A stretch of 29,508 bases of DNA from Porticoccaceae bacterium (GTDB lineage: Bacteria > Pseudomonadota > Gammaproteobacteria > Pseudomonadales > Porticoccaceae): assembly GCA_023228865.1 (NCBI GenBank), contig JALOAH010000057.1, forward strand, positions 1-29,508. Direction: 5' to 3'. A model generated the notes under the pieces. That model had not been told where the DNA came from and did no database searches. It saw only the letters and a list, made by a program, of their open reading frames with translations. Below are positions 11,149 to 19,418 of this stretch, in pieces (positions within the stretch are counted from its first letter, which is position 1; each line of letters begins with the position of its first letter). The translations under genes and the position numbers were made by a program.

Positions 11149-11724
11149 TCATTCCGCCTTACTGACAACCACCATTGCCGGTCTCACCAGGCGACCGTTG
11201 AGCAGGTACCCTTTCTGGAAAACCTCCATAACGGTATTGGGAGCCAGCTCGGAATTGGGCACCATGGTCATGGCTTGATGTTTATCGGGATCAAACGGTT
11301 CTCCCTTGGGGTCCACTTGTTCGACATTAAAACGCCGCAGTACGTCGAGGAAGTTTTTCAGCGTCAGCTGAACCCCCTCACCGAGAGCGGTCATCTCTTT
11401 GACTTCTGGATCTATGGCTGCGGTGGCGCGCTCAAGATTGTCGACCACAGTAACCAGGTCGCCAACAAATTTGTCGAGGGCGTATTTATGGGCATTTTCA
11501 ACATCCCGTTCGGCGCGGCGGCGCAAATTCTGCATATCCGCATGCACCAGCAACAGCTGCTCTTTGAGGGCAGCCACTTCCTCCTGAAGCGTCTCCACAG
11601 AGAGCTGGGGCGTACCAGCGCCATCACCAGCTTCTGTTTCAGCCTGTTGTTCCTGGGTTTGGCCGTCATCCGCAGGCTGTTGCTCTTCAGTGGTGATGTC
11701 GTTGTGCTGGTCTTTTGTGGACAC
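11149..11724 (-). CDS. grpE: Nucleotide exchange factor GrpE
   Basis: The 191-aa product has an acidic, low-complexity N-terminus rich in Gln and Glu, a long helical coiled coil (about residues 55-110, ending LLLVHADMQNLRRRAERDVENA) and the C-terminal beta domain with PNTVMEVFQKGYLLNGRLVRPAMVVV. GrpE dimers release ADP from DnaK. The frame is open up to 11793, but a GTG at 11722-11724 with GGGAGG five bases upstream is the convincing start and gives a normal GrpE length. It is the first gene of the heat-shock cluster, with a strong sigma32 match upstream, and is divergent from recN. Confidence 0.96.
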   Translation of the reverse strand: MSTKDQHNDITTEEQQPADDGQTQEQQAETEAGDGAGTPQLSVETLQEEVAALKEQLLLVHADMQNLRRRAERDVENAHKYALDKFVGDLVTVVDNLERATAAIDPEVKEMTALGEGVQLTLKNFLDVLRRFNVEQVDPKGEPFDPDKHQAMTMVPNSELAPNTVMEVFQKGYLLNGRLVRPAMVVVSKAE

Positions 11725-11802
11725 AATTGCCTCCCTAATAGTGATGTCTTGCTGCTTGTTTCGACTGCTTGCGCGCCTGGGCGCGACGTTCAACTGTGCC
11801 TA

Positions 11803-11830
11803 ATATTGGGTCGTAAAGTTTTTATTCAAG
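11803..11830 (-). promoter_or_regulatory. Sigma32 (heat-shock) promoter of grpE
   Basis: On the minus strand CTTGAAT (11830-11824) and CCCAATAT (11810-11803) are separated by 13 bp. This is close to the sigma32 consensus CTTGAAA - 13-15 bp - CCCCATnT. It lies about 80 bp upstream of the grpE GTG, where a heat-shock promoter for the cluster is expected. Confidence 0.65.
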
Positions 11831-11846
11831 GGCTGAGTTACCAGCG

Positions 11847-11876
11847 ATGACAGCAGCGCTGCTATTAGGGTATAAA
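11847..11876 (+). promoter_or_regulatory. Candidate recN promoter with palindromic spacer
   Basis: ATGACA (11847-11852) and TATAAA (11871-11876) are 18 bp apart, each one mismatch from the sigma70 consensus, with recN starting 34 bp downstream. The spacer contains a perfect 12-bp palindrome, AGCAGCGCTGCT (11852-11863). No LexA-type CTGT-N8-ACAG box is seen, unlike recN in E. coli. Confidence 0.45.
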
Positions 11877-11910
11877 TGGAGCCTCTTTTAACCAAATTCG
11901 GGTTCTGACT

Positions 11911-13587
11911 TTGCTGCTTTCCCTGACTGTCAACAACTTCACCCTGGTGGAACAGCTCCATATGGATTTTCAGCCCGGCATGACCGCCATTACGGGGGAA
12001 ACCGGGGCGGGCAAATCCCTGGTGCTGGACGCCCTGGCGATGGCGCTTGGCGATCGCGGCGACACCGGCAGAATCCGCACCGACAAGGACAAGCTGGACG
12101 TTACCGCGATTTTTGCCGTCGGCGCCAACCGTCAGGCGCGCCAATGGCTCGAGGATAGCGACCTTCTCGACGGCGACGAGTGCATCATTCGCCGCACCCT
12201 CTCCGCCGAAGGCCGCTCCCGCGGCTTTATCAATGGCCAGCCCGCCACCATGCAGCAGTTGCAGCAACTGGGCGAAATGATGATCGACATTCACAGCCAG
12301 CATGAGCACCAATCGCTGCTTGTCAGAGACACTCATCGCCGCCTGCTGGACGCCTTTGCCGGCGGCGACGATCTTTGCGCATCTGTACAGCGCCTTTTCA
12401 AAGAATGGCAGGACACCAGAAAACGGCTTCTGACCCTGGAAAACAGCAGCGAGGAGAGCGAAGCCCGGCGCCAGCTACTCAGCTTTCAACTTCAAGAGCT
12501 GGACGAACTCGCCCTCGCCGAGGGAGAGATTGAGCAGCTGGAGCGGGAGCAACATTTACTCGCCAATGGCGAGCAAATACTTAAAGACAGCCATCAAATC
12601 ATTGATCTGTGCAAAGAGGGCGATCAGGGCAATGCCCTCAGTCTGCTGTCCCAGGCGCTGAATCTGTTGCAGATGATGCCGGAAAAATCAGACACCCTGA
12701 AGGAAGCGGAAACCCTGCTGGACTCGGCACTTATTCAGGTGGACGAGGCCACCAGGGAAATCCAGCGCCATATCGACAGCTTTGACATCAACCCGGAGCG
12801 CCTTCAGGAAGTGGAAGACAGGCTCAGTGCCTGCTACCAGCTGGCGCGCAAACACCGTCTTGCCGCCACGGAGCTCCCCGCATTGCACCTGCGACTCCGC
12901 GAAGAGTTAGAGCAGCTCAGCACTGGCGCAGGCGGTCTGGAAGGACTCAGGAAAAAACTGGCGGACATTGACCGCGAGCTGTGCCGCGAAGAGGACAAAC
13001 TCAGCGCCAAACGGCGGCAGGCGTCAACTCGATTTGCCGATCTGGTGAATCAACAATTGGAAAGCCTGGCGATGGCGTCAGCTTCACTTCAGGTCAGCCT
13101 CACCAACCTTTCGGAACACAGCAACCAGGGGCGCGAAACCATCGAGTTTCTGGTCAGCACCAATCCCGGACAGCCCCACAAACCTCTCAACAAGGTTGCC
13201 TCCGGCGGCGAGCTGTCCCGCATCAGCCTTGCCATTCAGGTCATTGCCGCGCGGCATACTGAGATACCCACACTGGTTTTTGATGAAGTCGATGTCGGCG
13301 TTGGCGGCGCCGTTGCTGAAGTGGTGGGCAAGCTGTTGCGCAGCCTTGGCGACAGGGGCCAGGTGATTTGCGTCACCCACCTGCCCCAGGTGGCCAGCTG
13401 CGCCCACCACCACCTGATCGCCAGCAAGAAAACCGAGGGAGCCACCACTGAAAGTGCGCTCAACAGCCTCAGCCTCAGCGCCAGAATCAACGAAATTGCC
13501 AGAATGCTCGGCGGCAGCAAAATGACCGATCAAACCCTGGCTCACGCCGAGGAAATGCTCAGCCTGTCATCCGGGCAAGGGCGTTAA
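11911..13587 (+). CDS. recN: DNA repair protein RecN
   Basis: The 558-aa protein is an SMC-like ATPase of full family length. The Walker A motif ITGETGAGKSLVLDAL lies near residues 27-42, and long coiled-coil arms fill the middle. The C-terminal half has the ABC signature region KVASGGELSRISLA, Walker B TLVFDEVDVGVGG, and the switch region VICVTHLPQVAS. RecN acts in double-strand break repair with RecA. The start is TTG at 11911, which aligns with the family N-terminus (LTVNNFTLVEQL); no clear ribosome-binding site precedes it, so start usage is less sure than identity. It is divergent from grpE and convergent with fur. Confidence 0.96.
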   Translation: MLLSLTVNNFTLVEQLHMDFQPGMTAITGETGAGKSLVLDALAMALGDRGDTGRIRTDKDKLDVTAIFAVGANRQARQWLEDSDLLDGDECIIRRTLSAEGRSRGFINGQPATMQQLQQLGEMMIDIHSQHEHQSLLVRDTHRRLLDAFAGGDDLCASVQRLFKEWQDTRKRLLTLENSSEESEARRQLLSFQLQELDELALAEGEIEQLEREQHLLANGEQILKDSHQIIDLCKEGDQGNALSLLSQALNLLQMMPEKSDTLKEAETLLDSALIQVDEATREIQRHIDSFDINPERLQEVEDRLSACYQLARKHRLAATELPALHLRLREELEQLSTGAGGLEGLRKKLADIDRELCREEDKLSAKRRQASTRFADLVNQQLESLAMASASLQVSLTNLSEHSNQGRETIEFLVSTNPGQPHKPLNKVASGGELSRISLAIQVIAARHTEIPTLVFDEVDVGVGGAVAEVVGKLLRSLGDRGQVICVTHLPQVASCAHHHLIASKKTEGATTESALNSLSLSARINEIARMLGGSKMTDQTLAHAEEMLSLSSGQGR

Positions 13588-13653
13588 TCAAGAAATTACA
13601 GCCGCACACTCTGAAATAATGGGCTCAAAGTAATTGCAGTCTGGTCTGATCAA

Positions 13654-13675
13654 GCCAAAGCAACAGACCTTTGGC
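13654..13675. terminator. Weak hairpin between convergent recN and fur
   Basis: GCCAAAG (13654-13660) pairs with CTTTGGC (13669-13675) around an 8-nt loop in the 110-bp recN-fur gap. It lacks a proper T run on either strand, so a terminator role is only possible. Confidence 0.3.
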
Positions 13676-13697
13676 AAAAATATGCCCCAAGCAGGTT

Positions 13698-14114
13698 TCA
13701 GTTTTCGCCGTTGAGCGGCTTGACGTAAAGCACCAGACTGTGGCCAACCACCTTAAAACCCATGCTGGCGGCAATACTTTCCTGGAGTTTTTCGATTTCT
13801 TCATTATGAAACTCGATGACATCCCCGGTTTCTGTACAGACCATGTGGTCGTGGTGATCACCATGGTCGATCTCATAGACTGCGGGACCATTATCAAAGT
13901 TGTGTCGAATCACCAAGCCGGCAGACTCAAACTGGGTCAAAACTCGGTAGACCGTAGCAATACCCACATCTTCTCCCGCCTCGATCAAGGCGCGGTAGAC
14001 ATCTTCCGCCGTCATATGGCGAAGTTCGGCACTTTCAAGGAGCTGCAGAATCTTCACCCTGGGCAATGTTACCTTTAGACCGGCCTTGCGGAGTTCCTGA
14101 TTTTCACCTGGCAT
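13698..14114 (-). CDS. fur: Ferric uptake regulator Fur
   Basis: The 138-aa product has the normal length of Fur. It carries an N-terminal winged helix (about residues 1-82, including RVKILQLLES and the recognition-helix region GIATVYRVLTQF). A C-terminal metal-binding and dimerisation domain follows, with the His-rich HGDHHDHMVC segment. Only one cysteine (in MVCTETGDV) of the usual CxxC pair is visible, and the C-terminal cysteines of the E. coli protein are missing, as in pseudomonad Fur. It represses iron-uptake genes when loaded with Fe2+. It is divergent from bamE (omlA), a conserved pairing. No clear Fur box is seen in the 50-70 bp between them. Confidence 0.96.
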   Translation of the reverse strand: MPGENQELRKAGLKVTLPRVKILQLLESAELRHMTAEDVYRALIEAGEDVGIATVYRVLTQFESAGLVIRHNFDNGPAVYEIDHGDHHDHMVCTETGDVIEFHNEEIEKLQESIAASMGFKVVGHSLVLYVKPLNGEN

Positions 14115-14186
14115 AGGGCAAGCCCCTTCTCACTCATCAGTTGAGGGGGTATTATCCACCTTCACATGTCTGACTGGAACCCCAAG

Positions 14187-14534
14187 ATGCCGTTTAAATC
14201 TTCCATCGCCCTGCTTATTGTCGCATTTACCCTGACGGGCTGTTCCTATTTTCAGTTTCCCGGGGTTCACAGGGTTGAGGTACAACAGGGCAATATCATT
14301 ACCCAGGAGATGGTTGATCAGCTGCGTCCAGGCATGACCAAATCTCAGGTGCGCTACATTATGGGCACCCCCATTATCGCCGACACCTTTGAGCAGGATC
14401 GCTGGGACTATTATTACAGCCGCAAAAAAGGCAGCGACAAGGAGGAACGCGAGACTGTCACCGTTTACTTTATCAACGGCAAACTGAGCAGTATTCGTGG
14501 CGACTATGCTCCCGGCGGCGGAAAAAGCAACTAG
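14187..14534 (+). CDS. bamE: Outer membrane assembly lipoprotein BamE (SmpA/OmlA)
   Basis: The product has a lipoprotein signal peptide, MPFKSSIALLIVAFTLTGC, with an LTGC lipobox. The BamE domain follows: GNIITQEMVDQLRPGMTKSQV, then YIMGTPIIADTF, then RWDYYYS. BamE is an accessory lipoprotein of the beta-barrel assembly complex at the outer membrane. An in-frame ATG at 14166 would add MSDWNPK. I prefer 14187 because it gives a standard signal peptide with a basic N-region; neither start has a good ribosome-binding site. The mature protein is about 97 aa. It stands divergent from fur and 36 bp before the thioesterase-like gene. Confidence 0.93.
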   Translation: MPFKSSIALLIVAFTLTGCSYFQFPGVHRVEVQQGNIITQEMVDQLRPGMTKSQVRYIMGTPIIADTFEQDRWDYYYSRKKGSDKEERETVTVYFINGKLSSIRGDYAPGGGKSN

Positions 14535-14570
14535 GCAGAAGCTGTTGACACTCTTTGAATTATCGCCGCT

Positions 14571-15434
14571 ATGACCATAGGAATTAAAAGACAGGATTTC
14601 GAGCCCAAGCCGATCCTTGCAGAACTTGTTTCCATGCTGCAATCAGCCCCCTACGTCCAAGCACTGGGTATCGAATTATTGGAGTGCGGCGGCGGCCACG
14701 CGCTGACGCGCATGCGCGCCAATGCCCGCAACGCGGTGTCGGCAAGCGACCCCAGAATTGCCCCCATGGCGCTGCTCGGCCTTATCGACCACTCCGCAGG
14801 CTTTGCCATGGCCGGGCTTATAGAGCCTGACACTGGCCTTTCCACCTTTGACATGAGGGTGGATTTTGCCCATCAAAACCCCATTGCCAAAGAAGTGCTG
14901 ACCGAAACCAGAATTGTGCTCAAGGACGCTTACAGCTTTACCTTTCAAAGCTGGACCCTGGATACCGAGGGCGCCACAGTGGCCATCGGCGCTGGCTTGT
15001 TTCGCCTGGGTTCGTTTCCCGGCAGCATTGCACCAGGCCAGGAATTGCGCACCGACAATGGCAGTCACAACGGTGCCAACTGCCTGACAGAAACCCTCGG
15101 CCTTGAAAACAGCGCCACCGGGTTGTCGCTGAAGGCAAATCAACACAGCAATATAGGCTGGCACCTTGCCAATGCCGTCCACGGCGGCGCCATCGGCGCC
15201 CTGTTGATGGCGAGCTGCCAGCAACGGGCAGAAATGGATGGCGAAATCGCCGCAGGGAAACGCCTGGCGTCATTGCATATTCGTTATCTGCGCCCGGCAA
15301 GAGGGCTGCTACCACTGCTGGCCAACAGCCAGATCGGTCGCCAGGGACAGGCTGCAAGTTATATCGAAGCCAGCTGTTTCCACGAACAGGGCAAGGACAT
15401 AGCCACCGCCGAAGCGACCTTTGTGCAGTGCTAA
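14571..15434 (+). CDS. Tandem-hotdog thioesterase-like protein (PaaI family)
   Basis: The 287-aa protein appears to be two hotdog domains in a row. The first (about residues 20-145) contains ALLGLIDHSAGFAMAG, the PaaI-type helix region, and FDMRVDFAHQNPI. The second (about 160-287) repeats the pattern with NIGWHLANAVHGGAIGALL and LHIRYLRPARG. PaaI-type proteins hydrolyse acyl-CoA thioesters, usually as dimers of hotdog dimers, so this looks like an internal duplication that makes a pseudo-dimer. The second domain keeps VHGGAIGAL, closest to the HGG-type active site; in the first the equivalent is LIDHSAG. The substrate is unknown. It follows bamE by 36 bp on the same strand. Confidence 0.75.
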   Translation: MTIGIKRQDFEPKPILAELVSMLQSAPYVQALGIELLECGGGHALTRMRANARNAVSASDPRIAPMALLGLIDHSAGFAMAGLIEPDTGLSTFDMRVDFAHQNPIAKEVLTETRIVLKDAYSFTFQSWTLDTEGATVAIGAGLFRLGSFPGSIAPGQELRTDNGSHNGANCLTETLGLENSATGLSLKANQHSNIGWHLANAVHGGAIGALLMASCQQRAEMDGEIAAGKRLASLHIRYLRPARGLLPLLANSQIGRQGQAASYIEASCFHEQGKDIATAEATFVQC

Positions 15435-15458
15435 CTGCCCCTTAAAACTGCACAGCGC

Positions 15459-15791
15459 TCAGCTGTCGCGAGTTTTCCTGGTTTTTTCAGCGCGCTGCTT
15501 GCGCACCTCCTTGGGATCGGCCAAAAGAGGGCGATAGAGTTCAACCCTGTCGCCCGGCTCGAGAATATAATCCTTGGCCGCCGGCATGCCCTTACTGCCC
15601 AGGGGTTGGCTGAAAATACCCATGGCCACTTCGGCAAGGTTTATATTCGGAAACTGCCCAACAATACCGGATTGAGCCACCGCATCGTAGGCGGATGTGC
15701 CTCGAGCCACCTTGAGCTTGATGATTTGCTGCTTTTCGGGCAAGGCATAGGCAACTTCAACAGCAATCAGGTCATCAGTACTGGTCATCAT
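15459..15791 (-). CDS. rnfH: RnfH family ubiquitin-like protein
   Basis: The 110-aa product has the ubiquitin-like RnfH fold signature. It starts IAVEVAYALPEKQQIIKLKV, has the central VGIFSQPLG-like segment AMGIFSQPLGSKGMPAAKDYILEPGDRVELYRPL, and a basic tail KEVRKQRAEKTRK. It is of normal length. Its exact function is not established; it is usually encoded next to ratA, as here, and has been proposed to act with it. Its ATG (15791) overlaps the ratA stop by 4 bp (ATGA), so the two are translationally coupled. Confidence 0.93.
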   Translation of the reverse strand: MMTSTDDLIAVEVAYALPEKQQIIKLKVARGTSAYDAVAQSGIVGQFPNINLAEVAMGIFSQPLGSKGMPAAKDYILEPGDRVELYRPLLADPKEVRKQRAEKTRKTRDS

Positions 15792-16228
15792 TTTGTTCCA
15801 TACAGAGCATCAGCGCGCCCGGAGAGGGCACTGACGATATTATTGATCACGCTGGCAAAAAGACTGGTCGCGGCCACGCCAACCAACTGGCTATTTGCCT
15901 CAAATTCGAGATAAAAACTCACCTTGCTGGCATTTTCCGTTAGCACCTTGAACTCCCAGGCGCCGCGCAATTGCTTGAAGGGGCCGCTGTGCAACTGGAG
16001 CCGAATTTCCTCCCCGGGCTTAAGGCTGTTGCGCGTAGTAAAACTGTAATTGACCCCGCCCTTGCGCAAATCGAGACGCGCCACCATAAAGTCATCGCCC
16101 TGCTCCAACACCTGAGCGCCACAGCAACCTTCCAGATACTGGGGATAAGCCTCGATGTCATTCACTAGCAAATACATATTTTCGGCGGAGTGCATCACCA
16201 GGGCACTGCGCTGGATAGTTGTCAGCAT
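15788..16228 (-). CDS. ratA: RatA / Coq10-like START-domain protein
   Basis: The 146-aa protein is a single polyketide cyclase/START-like domain of the Coq10/RatA type. It has LVNDIEAYPQYLEGCCGAQVLEQ near the N-terminus, then RNSLKPGEEIRLQLHSGPFKQLRGAWEF and a C-terminal helix FASVINNIVSALSGRADALYG. The family is described as ubiquinone-binding. In E. coli it is also called RatA for a reported effect on ribosome subunit association. It lies 28 bp downstream of the sodium-dependent transporter gene on the same strand and overlaps rnfH, so the three may be one transcript. The smpB neighbourhood is typical for ratA. Confidence 0.92.
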   Translation of the reverse strand: MLTTIQRSALVMHSAENMYLLVNDIEAYPQYLEGCCGAQVLEQGDDFMVARLDLRKGGVNYSFTTRNSLKPGEEIRLQLHSGPFKQLRGAWEFKVLTENASKVSFYLEFEANSQLVGVAATSLFASVINNIVSALSGRADALYGTK

Positions 16229-16256
16229 AAATTGAAAACCTTAAAAATCTGCCGGC

Positions 16257-17669
16257 CTAAGAAAACTTATTGTACAAGCCCATAAAAAAAATAATGGCGA
16301 TGGCTAGAGGCGACACATAGGCGAGCAACCAGCGCCACAACCTCAGCATGCGCGGCGCATTATCACCCACGGCGACAATGGCAACATCCCTATCCCTTGT
16401 CAGTACCCAGCCGACAAAAACAGCAATGAAAAAACCAGTGAGCGGCAGCATAATACTGGAAGTGACAAAATCCATAATATCGAAGAAAGTGTTGCCGCCC
16501 AGGGTGACATCCTGCCAGCGATTGAAGGAAAACACGGTTCCCAGGCCGATTACCCAGGCAATTGTCCCCAAAAACAGATTGGCGGCAATACGACCCACGC
16601 CAAGGGATTCAATCATCCAGGCCACGGCGGGCTCAATGAGCGAAATGGACGAACTCCAGGCGGCCACTGTCACCAGCACAAAAAACAGGGTACCAAAGAA
16701 AATGCCGCCGGGCATACCGCCAAAAACCACCGGCAGTGACTGAAACATCAAACTTGGCCCCGCGTTCGGCTCCATCCCCGGTGTGGCAAAAACGATAGGA
16801 AAAATCACCATACCCGCCATCAGCGCCACCAGAGTGTCAAAAAGGGCAATAGTCACCACGGTTTTGCCGATGGGCGCCTTTTCCGGCATATAGGCGCCGT
16901 AGGCCATGATGGCGCCCATTCCCAGGCTCAGGGTGAAAAATGCGTGCCCCAGAGCCTCCAGCACTCCGGCCCAGCTGAGATTTTCACTGCGAAAACTGAA
17001 GAGAAAATTTGCCCCCGCAGCCATATCGCCTTCCTTGGCGGCAAAAAACAGCAGCGCCACCAACAATAAAAAAAGCAGTGGCATCAACAGCCTGACCGCA
17101 ACGCCCAAACCCTTGGTGACACCGCCTATAACCACAATCATCGTCAAGCCCATGAAAATGGTTTGCCAAAATATCAGCTCCTTCGGGTTCGCCAGCAAGC
17201 CGGAAAACGTCGCCGCTGCATACCCGCCTGTCGCCCCTTGCAGCCTGCCGCTGGCCATCTCGACAATATAATGAAGCGCCCATCCGGCAATAACTGCGTA
17301 ATAGGACAAAATCAGGAGCCCAGCGACGACGCCGACCCAGCCGATACAATTCCAGGAGCGATGATACCCGGCATCTGCGGTCAGTTTGCGCATGGCATTA
17401 ATGGGGCTCATACGCCCCAGTCGACCCAACATGACTTCCGCCATCATCACCGGAATGCCCACCAACAAAATGCATCCCAGATAAACCAGCACAAAGGCGC
17501 CGCCGCCATTTTCACCGGCAATGTAAGGAAATTTCCAAATATTGCCCAAGCCCACTGCGGAGCCTGTGGCCGCCATGATAAACGTCCATCGACTGGCCCA
17601 GGTGCCATGCACAGAGCCTGACGGCTGACTTGCCGACGCGAGCCCTGATCCCGTTCCAGAACTTGTCAT
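16257..17669 (-). CDS. Sodium-dependent (SNF family) transporter
   Basis: The protein (470 aa from the chosen ATG) has about 11-12 membrane segments and the neurotransmitter:sodium symporter signature near the N-terminus, ATGSAVGLGNIWKFPYIAGENG followed by GAFVLVYLG. This region contributes the sodium and substrate sites of LeuT-type transporters. Bacterial members carry amino acids or related small solutes with Na+; the substrate here cannot be read from sequence. The frame continues up to a TTG at 17687 and contains another ATG at 17681. I use 17669 (MTSSGTGSG), but no start has a clear ribosome-binding site. It sits between smpB and ratA-rnfH, genes that are usually adjacent. Confidence 0.9.
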   Translation of the reverse strand: MTSSGTGSGLASASQPSGSVHGTWASRWTFIMAATGSAVGLGNIWKFPYIAGENGGGAFVLVYLGCILLVGIPVMMAEVMLGRLGRMSPINAMRKLTADAGYHRSWNCIGWVGVVAGLLILSYYAVIAGWALHYIVEMASGRLQGATGGYAAATFSGLLANPKELIFWQTIFMGLTMIVVIGGVTKGLGVAVRLLMPLLFLLLVALLFFAAKEGDMAAGANFLFSFRSENLSWAGVLEALGHAFFTLSLGMGAIMAYGAYMPEKAPIGKTVVTIALFDTLVALMAGMVIFPIVFATPGMEPNAGPSLMFQSLPVVFGGMPGGIFFGTLFFVLVTVAAWSSSISLIEPAVAWMIESLGVGRIAANLFLGTIAWVIGLGTVFSFNRWQDVTLGGNTFFDIMDFVTSSIMLPLTGFFIAVFVGWVLTRDRDVAIVAVGDNAPRMLRLWRWLLAYVSPLAIAIIFFMGLYNKFS

Positions 17670-17761
17670 AAACCAACCCATTTGCAATTTTGGCGATTGT
17701 AACCCGTGTCCCAGGGGAGCAAAACCTTATAACAACTGTATCTAGGCAAACCCTGCGCAGG

Positions 17762-17767
17762 TATAAT
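17762..17767 (+). promoter_or_regulatory. TATAAT -10 element immediately before smpB
   Basis: A perfect TATAAT ends 6 bp before the smpB ATG at 17774. If it is used, transcription would start at or about the A of the start codon and give a leaderless mRNA. No good -35 is seen at 16-18 bp. Confidence 0.35.
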
Positions 17768-17773
17768 CGCGCC

Positions 17774-18256
17774 ATGGCAAAGAAACCCAACACATCCAAA
17801 TCCGGTTCCGGCACTATTGCCCAGAACAAGCGCGCCCGCCACGACTATTTCATCGAAGAAAAGTTTGAGGCCGGTCTCTCCCTGCAGGGGTGGGAAGTAA
17901 AAAGCTTGCGCCAGGGAAAAGCCCAACTGACCGACAGCTACGTCATTTTTAAAAATGGCGAGGCCTGGTTGCTGGGCGTACAAATTTCGCCGCTGCAAAC
18001 CGTATCCACGCATTTTGTCGCCGACCCAACACGCAGCCGCAAACTACTGCTCAACCGCCGCGAAATTGACAAGATTTCCGGCGCCGTGCAACAAAAAGGC
18101 TACACCTGCGTCGCCCTGGCTCTTTACTGGAAAGGGCATATGGCAAAGTGCGAAATAGGCCTGGCCAAAGGCAAGGCCGACCACGACAAGCGGGAAACAG
18201 TCAAAGAGCGGGACTGGCAGCGCCAGAAACAACGCATCATGCGCCATTCCGCCTGA
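17774..18256 (+). CDS. smpB: SsrA-binding protein SmpB
   Basis: The 160-aa product matches SmpB along its length. [43 protein letters not shown] forms the OB-fold start, and the basic C-terminal tail ([21 protein letters not shown]) inserts in the ribosomal A site. SmpB binds tmRNA and is needed for trans-translation of stalled ribosomes. The ATG at 17774 ([11 protein letters not shown]) is chosen because the longer frame from 17690 adds 28 residues unlike SmpB. The partner tmRNA gene ssrA lies 1.4 kb downstream. A TATAAT sits just upstream, and there is no strong ribosome-binding site. Confidence 0.97.
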   Translation: MAKKPNTSKSGSGTIAQNKRARHDYFIEEKFEAGLSLQGWEVKSLRQGKAQLTDSYVIFKNGEAWLLGVQISPLQTVSTHFVADPTRSRKLLLNRREIDKISGAVQQKGYTCVALALYWKGHMAKCEIGLAKGKADHDKRETVKERDWQRQKQRIMRHSA

Positions 18257-18281
18257 GATCCACACCCGGTCTTTAACGGTG

Positions 18282-19418
18282 CTAGGCGCCAACACAAACC
18301 CGGTTTCTGCCCGCCTGTTTGGCCTTGTACATCGCCTTGTCGGCATTGAGCAGCATGGCTTCCAAAACCGGCTTTTTACTCCATGCCACCCCCAGGCTGG
18401 CGGTAATCTTACAATCCCCCAATTGCCCCGAAACAGATTCCCCTTCAATGGCCTGACACAGCTTTTCTGCCACTGTCCGCCCGCCCTCCTCCGAGGTGTT
18501 GGGCATTAAAATTGCGAACTCCTCCCCACCAAGGCGGGCGCAAACATCCGACTCCCGCACCATTTTTTCAATAATTCTCGAAGTGCGCTGAAGGACAAAG
18601 TCGCCCATGGCGTGACCATAGGTGTCATTGACGCGCTTGAAATGGTTCAGGTCGAGAATAATAAGGGCAACAGACTGCTGATTGCGCTTGCAAAGGTTTA
18701 TGAGGTGCTCTGCCAGCTCCATAAACGGCCTGCGGTTACTCAGCCCCGTGAGCGCATCCGTTCTGGCAATACTCTCGGCATCCTCTTTCGCCACCTTTAA
18801 TTCATGGGTCAGCAAAAAACTCTGCTGAAGCGCCGAGGACAGAACTTTCGTTGCCTTCATGGCAGACACCAGATAAACCAACGCCGCGATCGCCATCAAC
18901 ACGGGGGTAACCCCTTCCTGCGCCAGCATCCACAGCGTCATCGGCACCAGCATGACAACCAGGGTAATCAAAATGAAGCTGCGGATTGCGTAATAGACAG
19001 AGAGCGCCCCGCCAGACATGCCCATCAAAAAATAATAAACAATCGTCTGATAGAGCAGGGAATCCTTCGGCATGACAAAGAGCAGCCCTACGCCCCAGAC
19101 CAGAGAAGACAAGGTCAAAGTCACAATATAGGGCACTTTCCAGGCCAGAATTTCCGCACCATCGGGAAGGATACGGAAATAGGCCGCAAACAGAATCAGG
19201 CGAATAACTGAAACCACGGCAATTGCCAAAAACCAACTGAGCACACCGGGCGCCTGATTGCTGAACCACAAAATAGCGGCGAGCATAGCCGCTATTACGA
19301 AGCTGGCATAAACAGCAGTAAACGACTGCCGATAAAGCAGCTGCAGCTTGTCGATGAGCACAAGGGTATCGAGGGGCAGATGCCTGGGGACGTTATCCTG
19401 TATGATCCATTGCTTCAC
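18282..19418 (-). CDS. Membrane-bound diguanylate cyclase (GGDEF)
   Basis: The 378-aa protein has an N-terminal half with about six membrane segments (roughly residues 36-186), a short linker helix, and a C-terminal GGDEF domain from about residue 215 (ARTDALTGLSNRRPFMEL). The active-site motif is GGEEF at residues 297-301, within ARLGGEEFAILMP. An RxxD inhibitory site (RESD, 288-291) stands five residues before it. It is therefore likely to be an active c-di-GMP synthase with product inhibition. The membrane part may sense a signal, but I do not recognise the sensor family. It is convergent with smpB with only 25 bp between the stops. Confidence 0.92.
   Translation of the reverse strand: MKQWIIQDNVPRHLPLDTLVLIDKLQLLYRQSFTAVYASFVIAAMLAAILWFSNQAPGVLSWFLAIAVVSVIRLILFAAYFRILPDGAEILAWKVPYIVTLTLSSLVWGVGLLFVMPKDSLLYQTIVYYFLMGMSGGALSVYYAIRSFILITLVVMLVPMTLWMLAQEGVTPVLMAIAALVYLVSAMKATKVLSSALQQSFLLTHELKVAKEDAESIARTDALTGLSNRRPFMELAEHLINLCKRNQQSVALIILDLNHFKRVNDTYGHAMGDFVLQRTSRIIEKMVRESDVCARLGGEEFAILMPNTSEEGGRTVAEKLCQAIEGESVSGQLGDCKITASLGVAWSKKPVLEAMLLNADKAMYKAKQAGRNRVCVGA

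Noticed and set aside
14115..14165. Fur box in the fur-bamE intergenic region
   Set aside because: No 19-bp GATAATGAT-type inverted repeat could be found; only a lone GATAAT on the minus strand.
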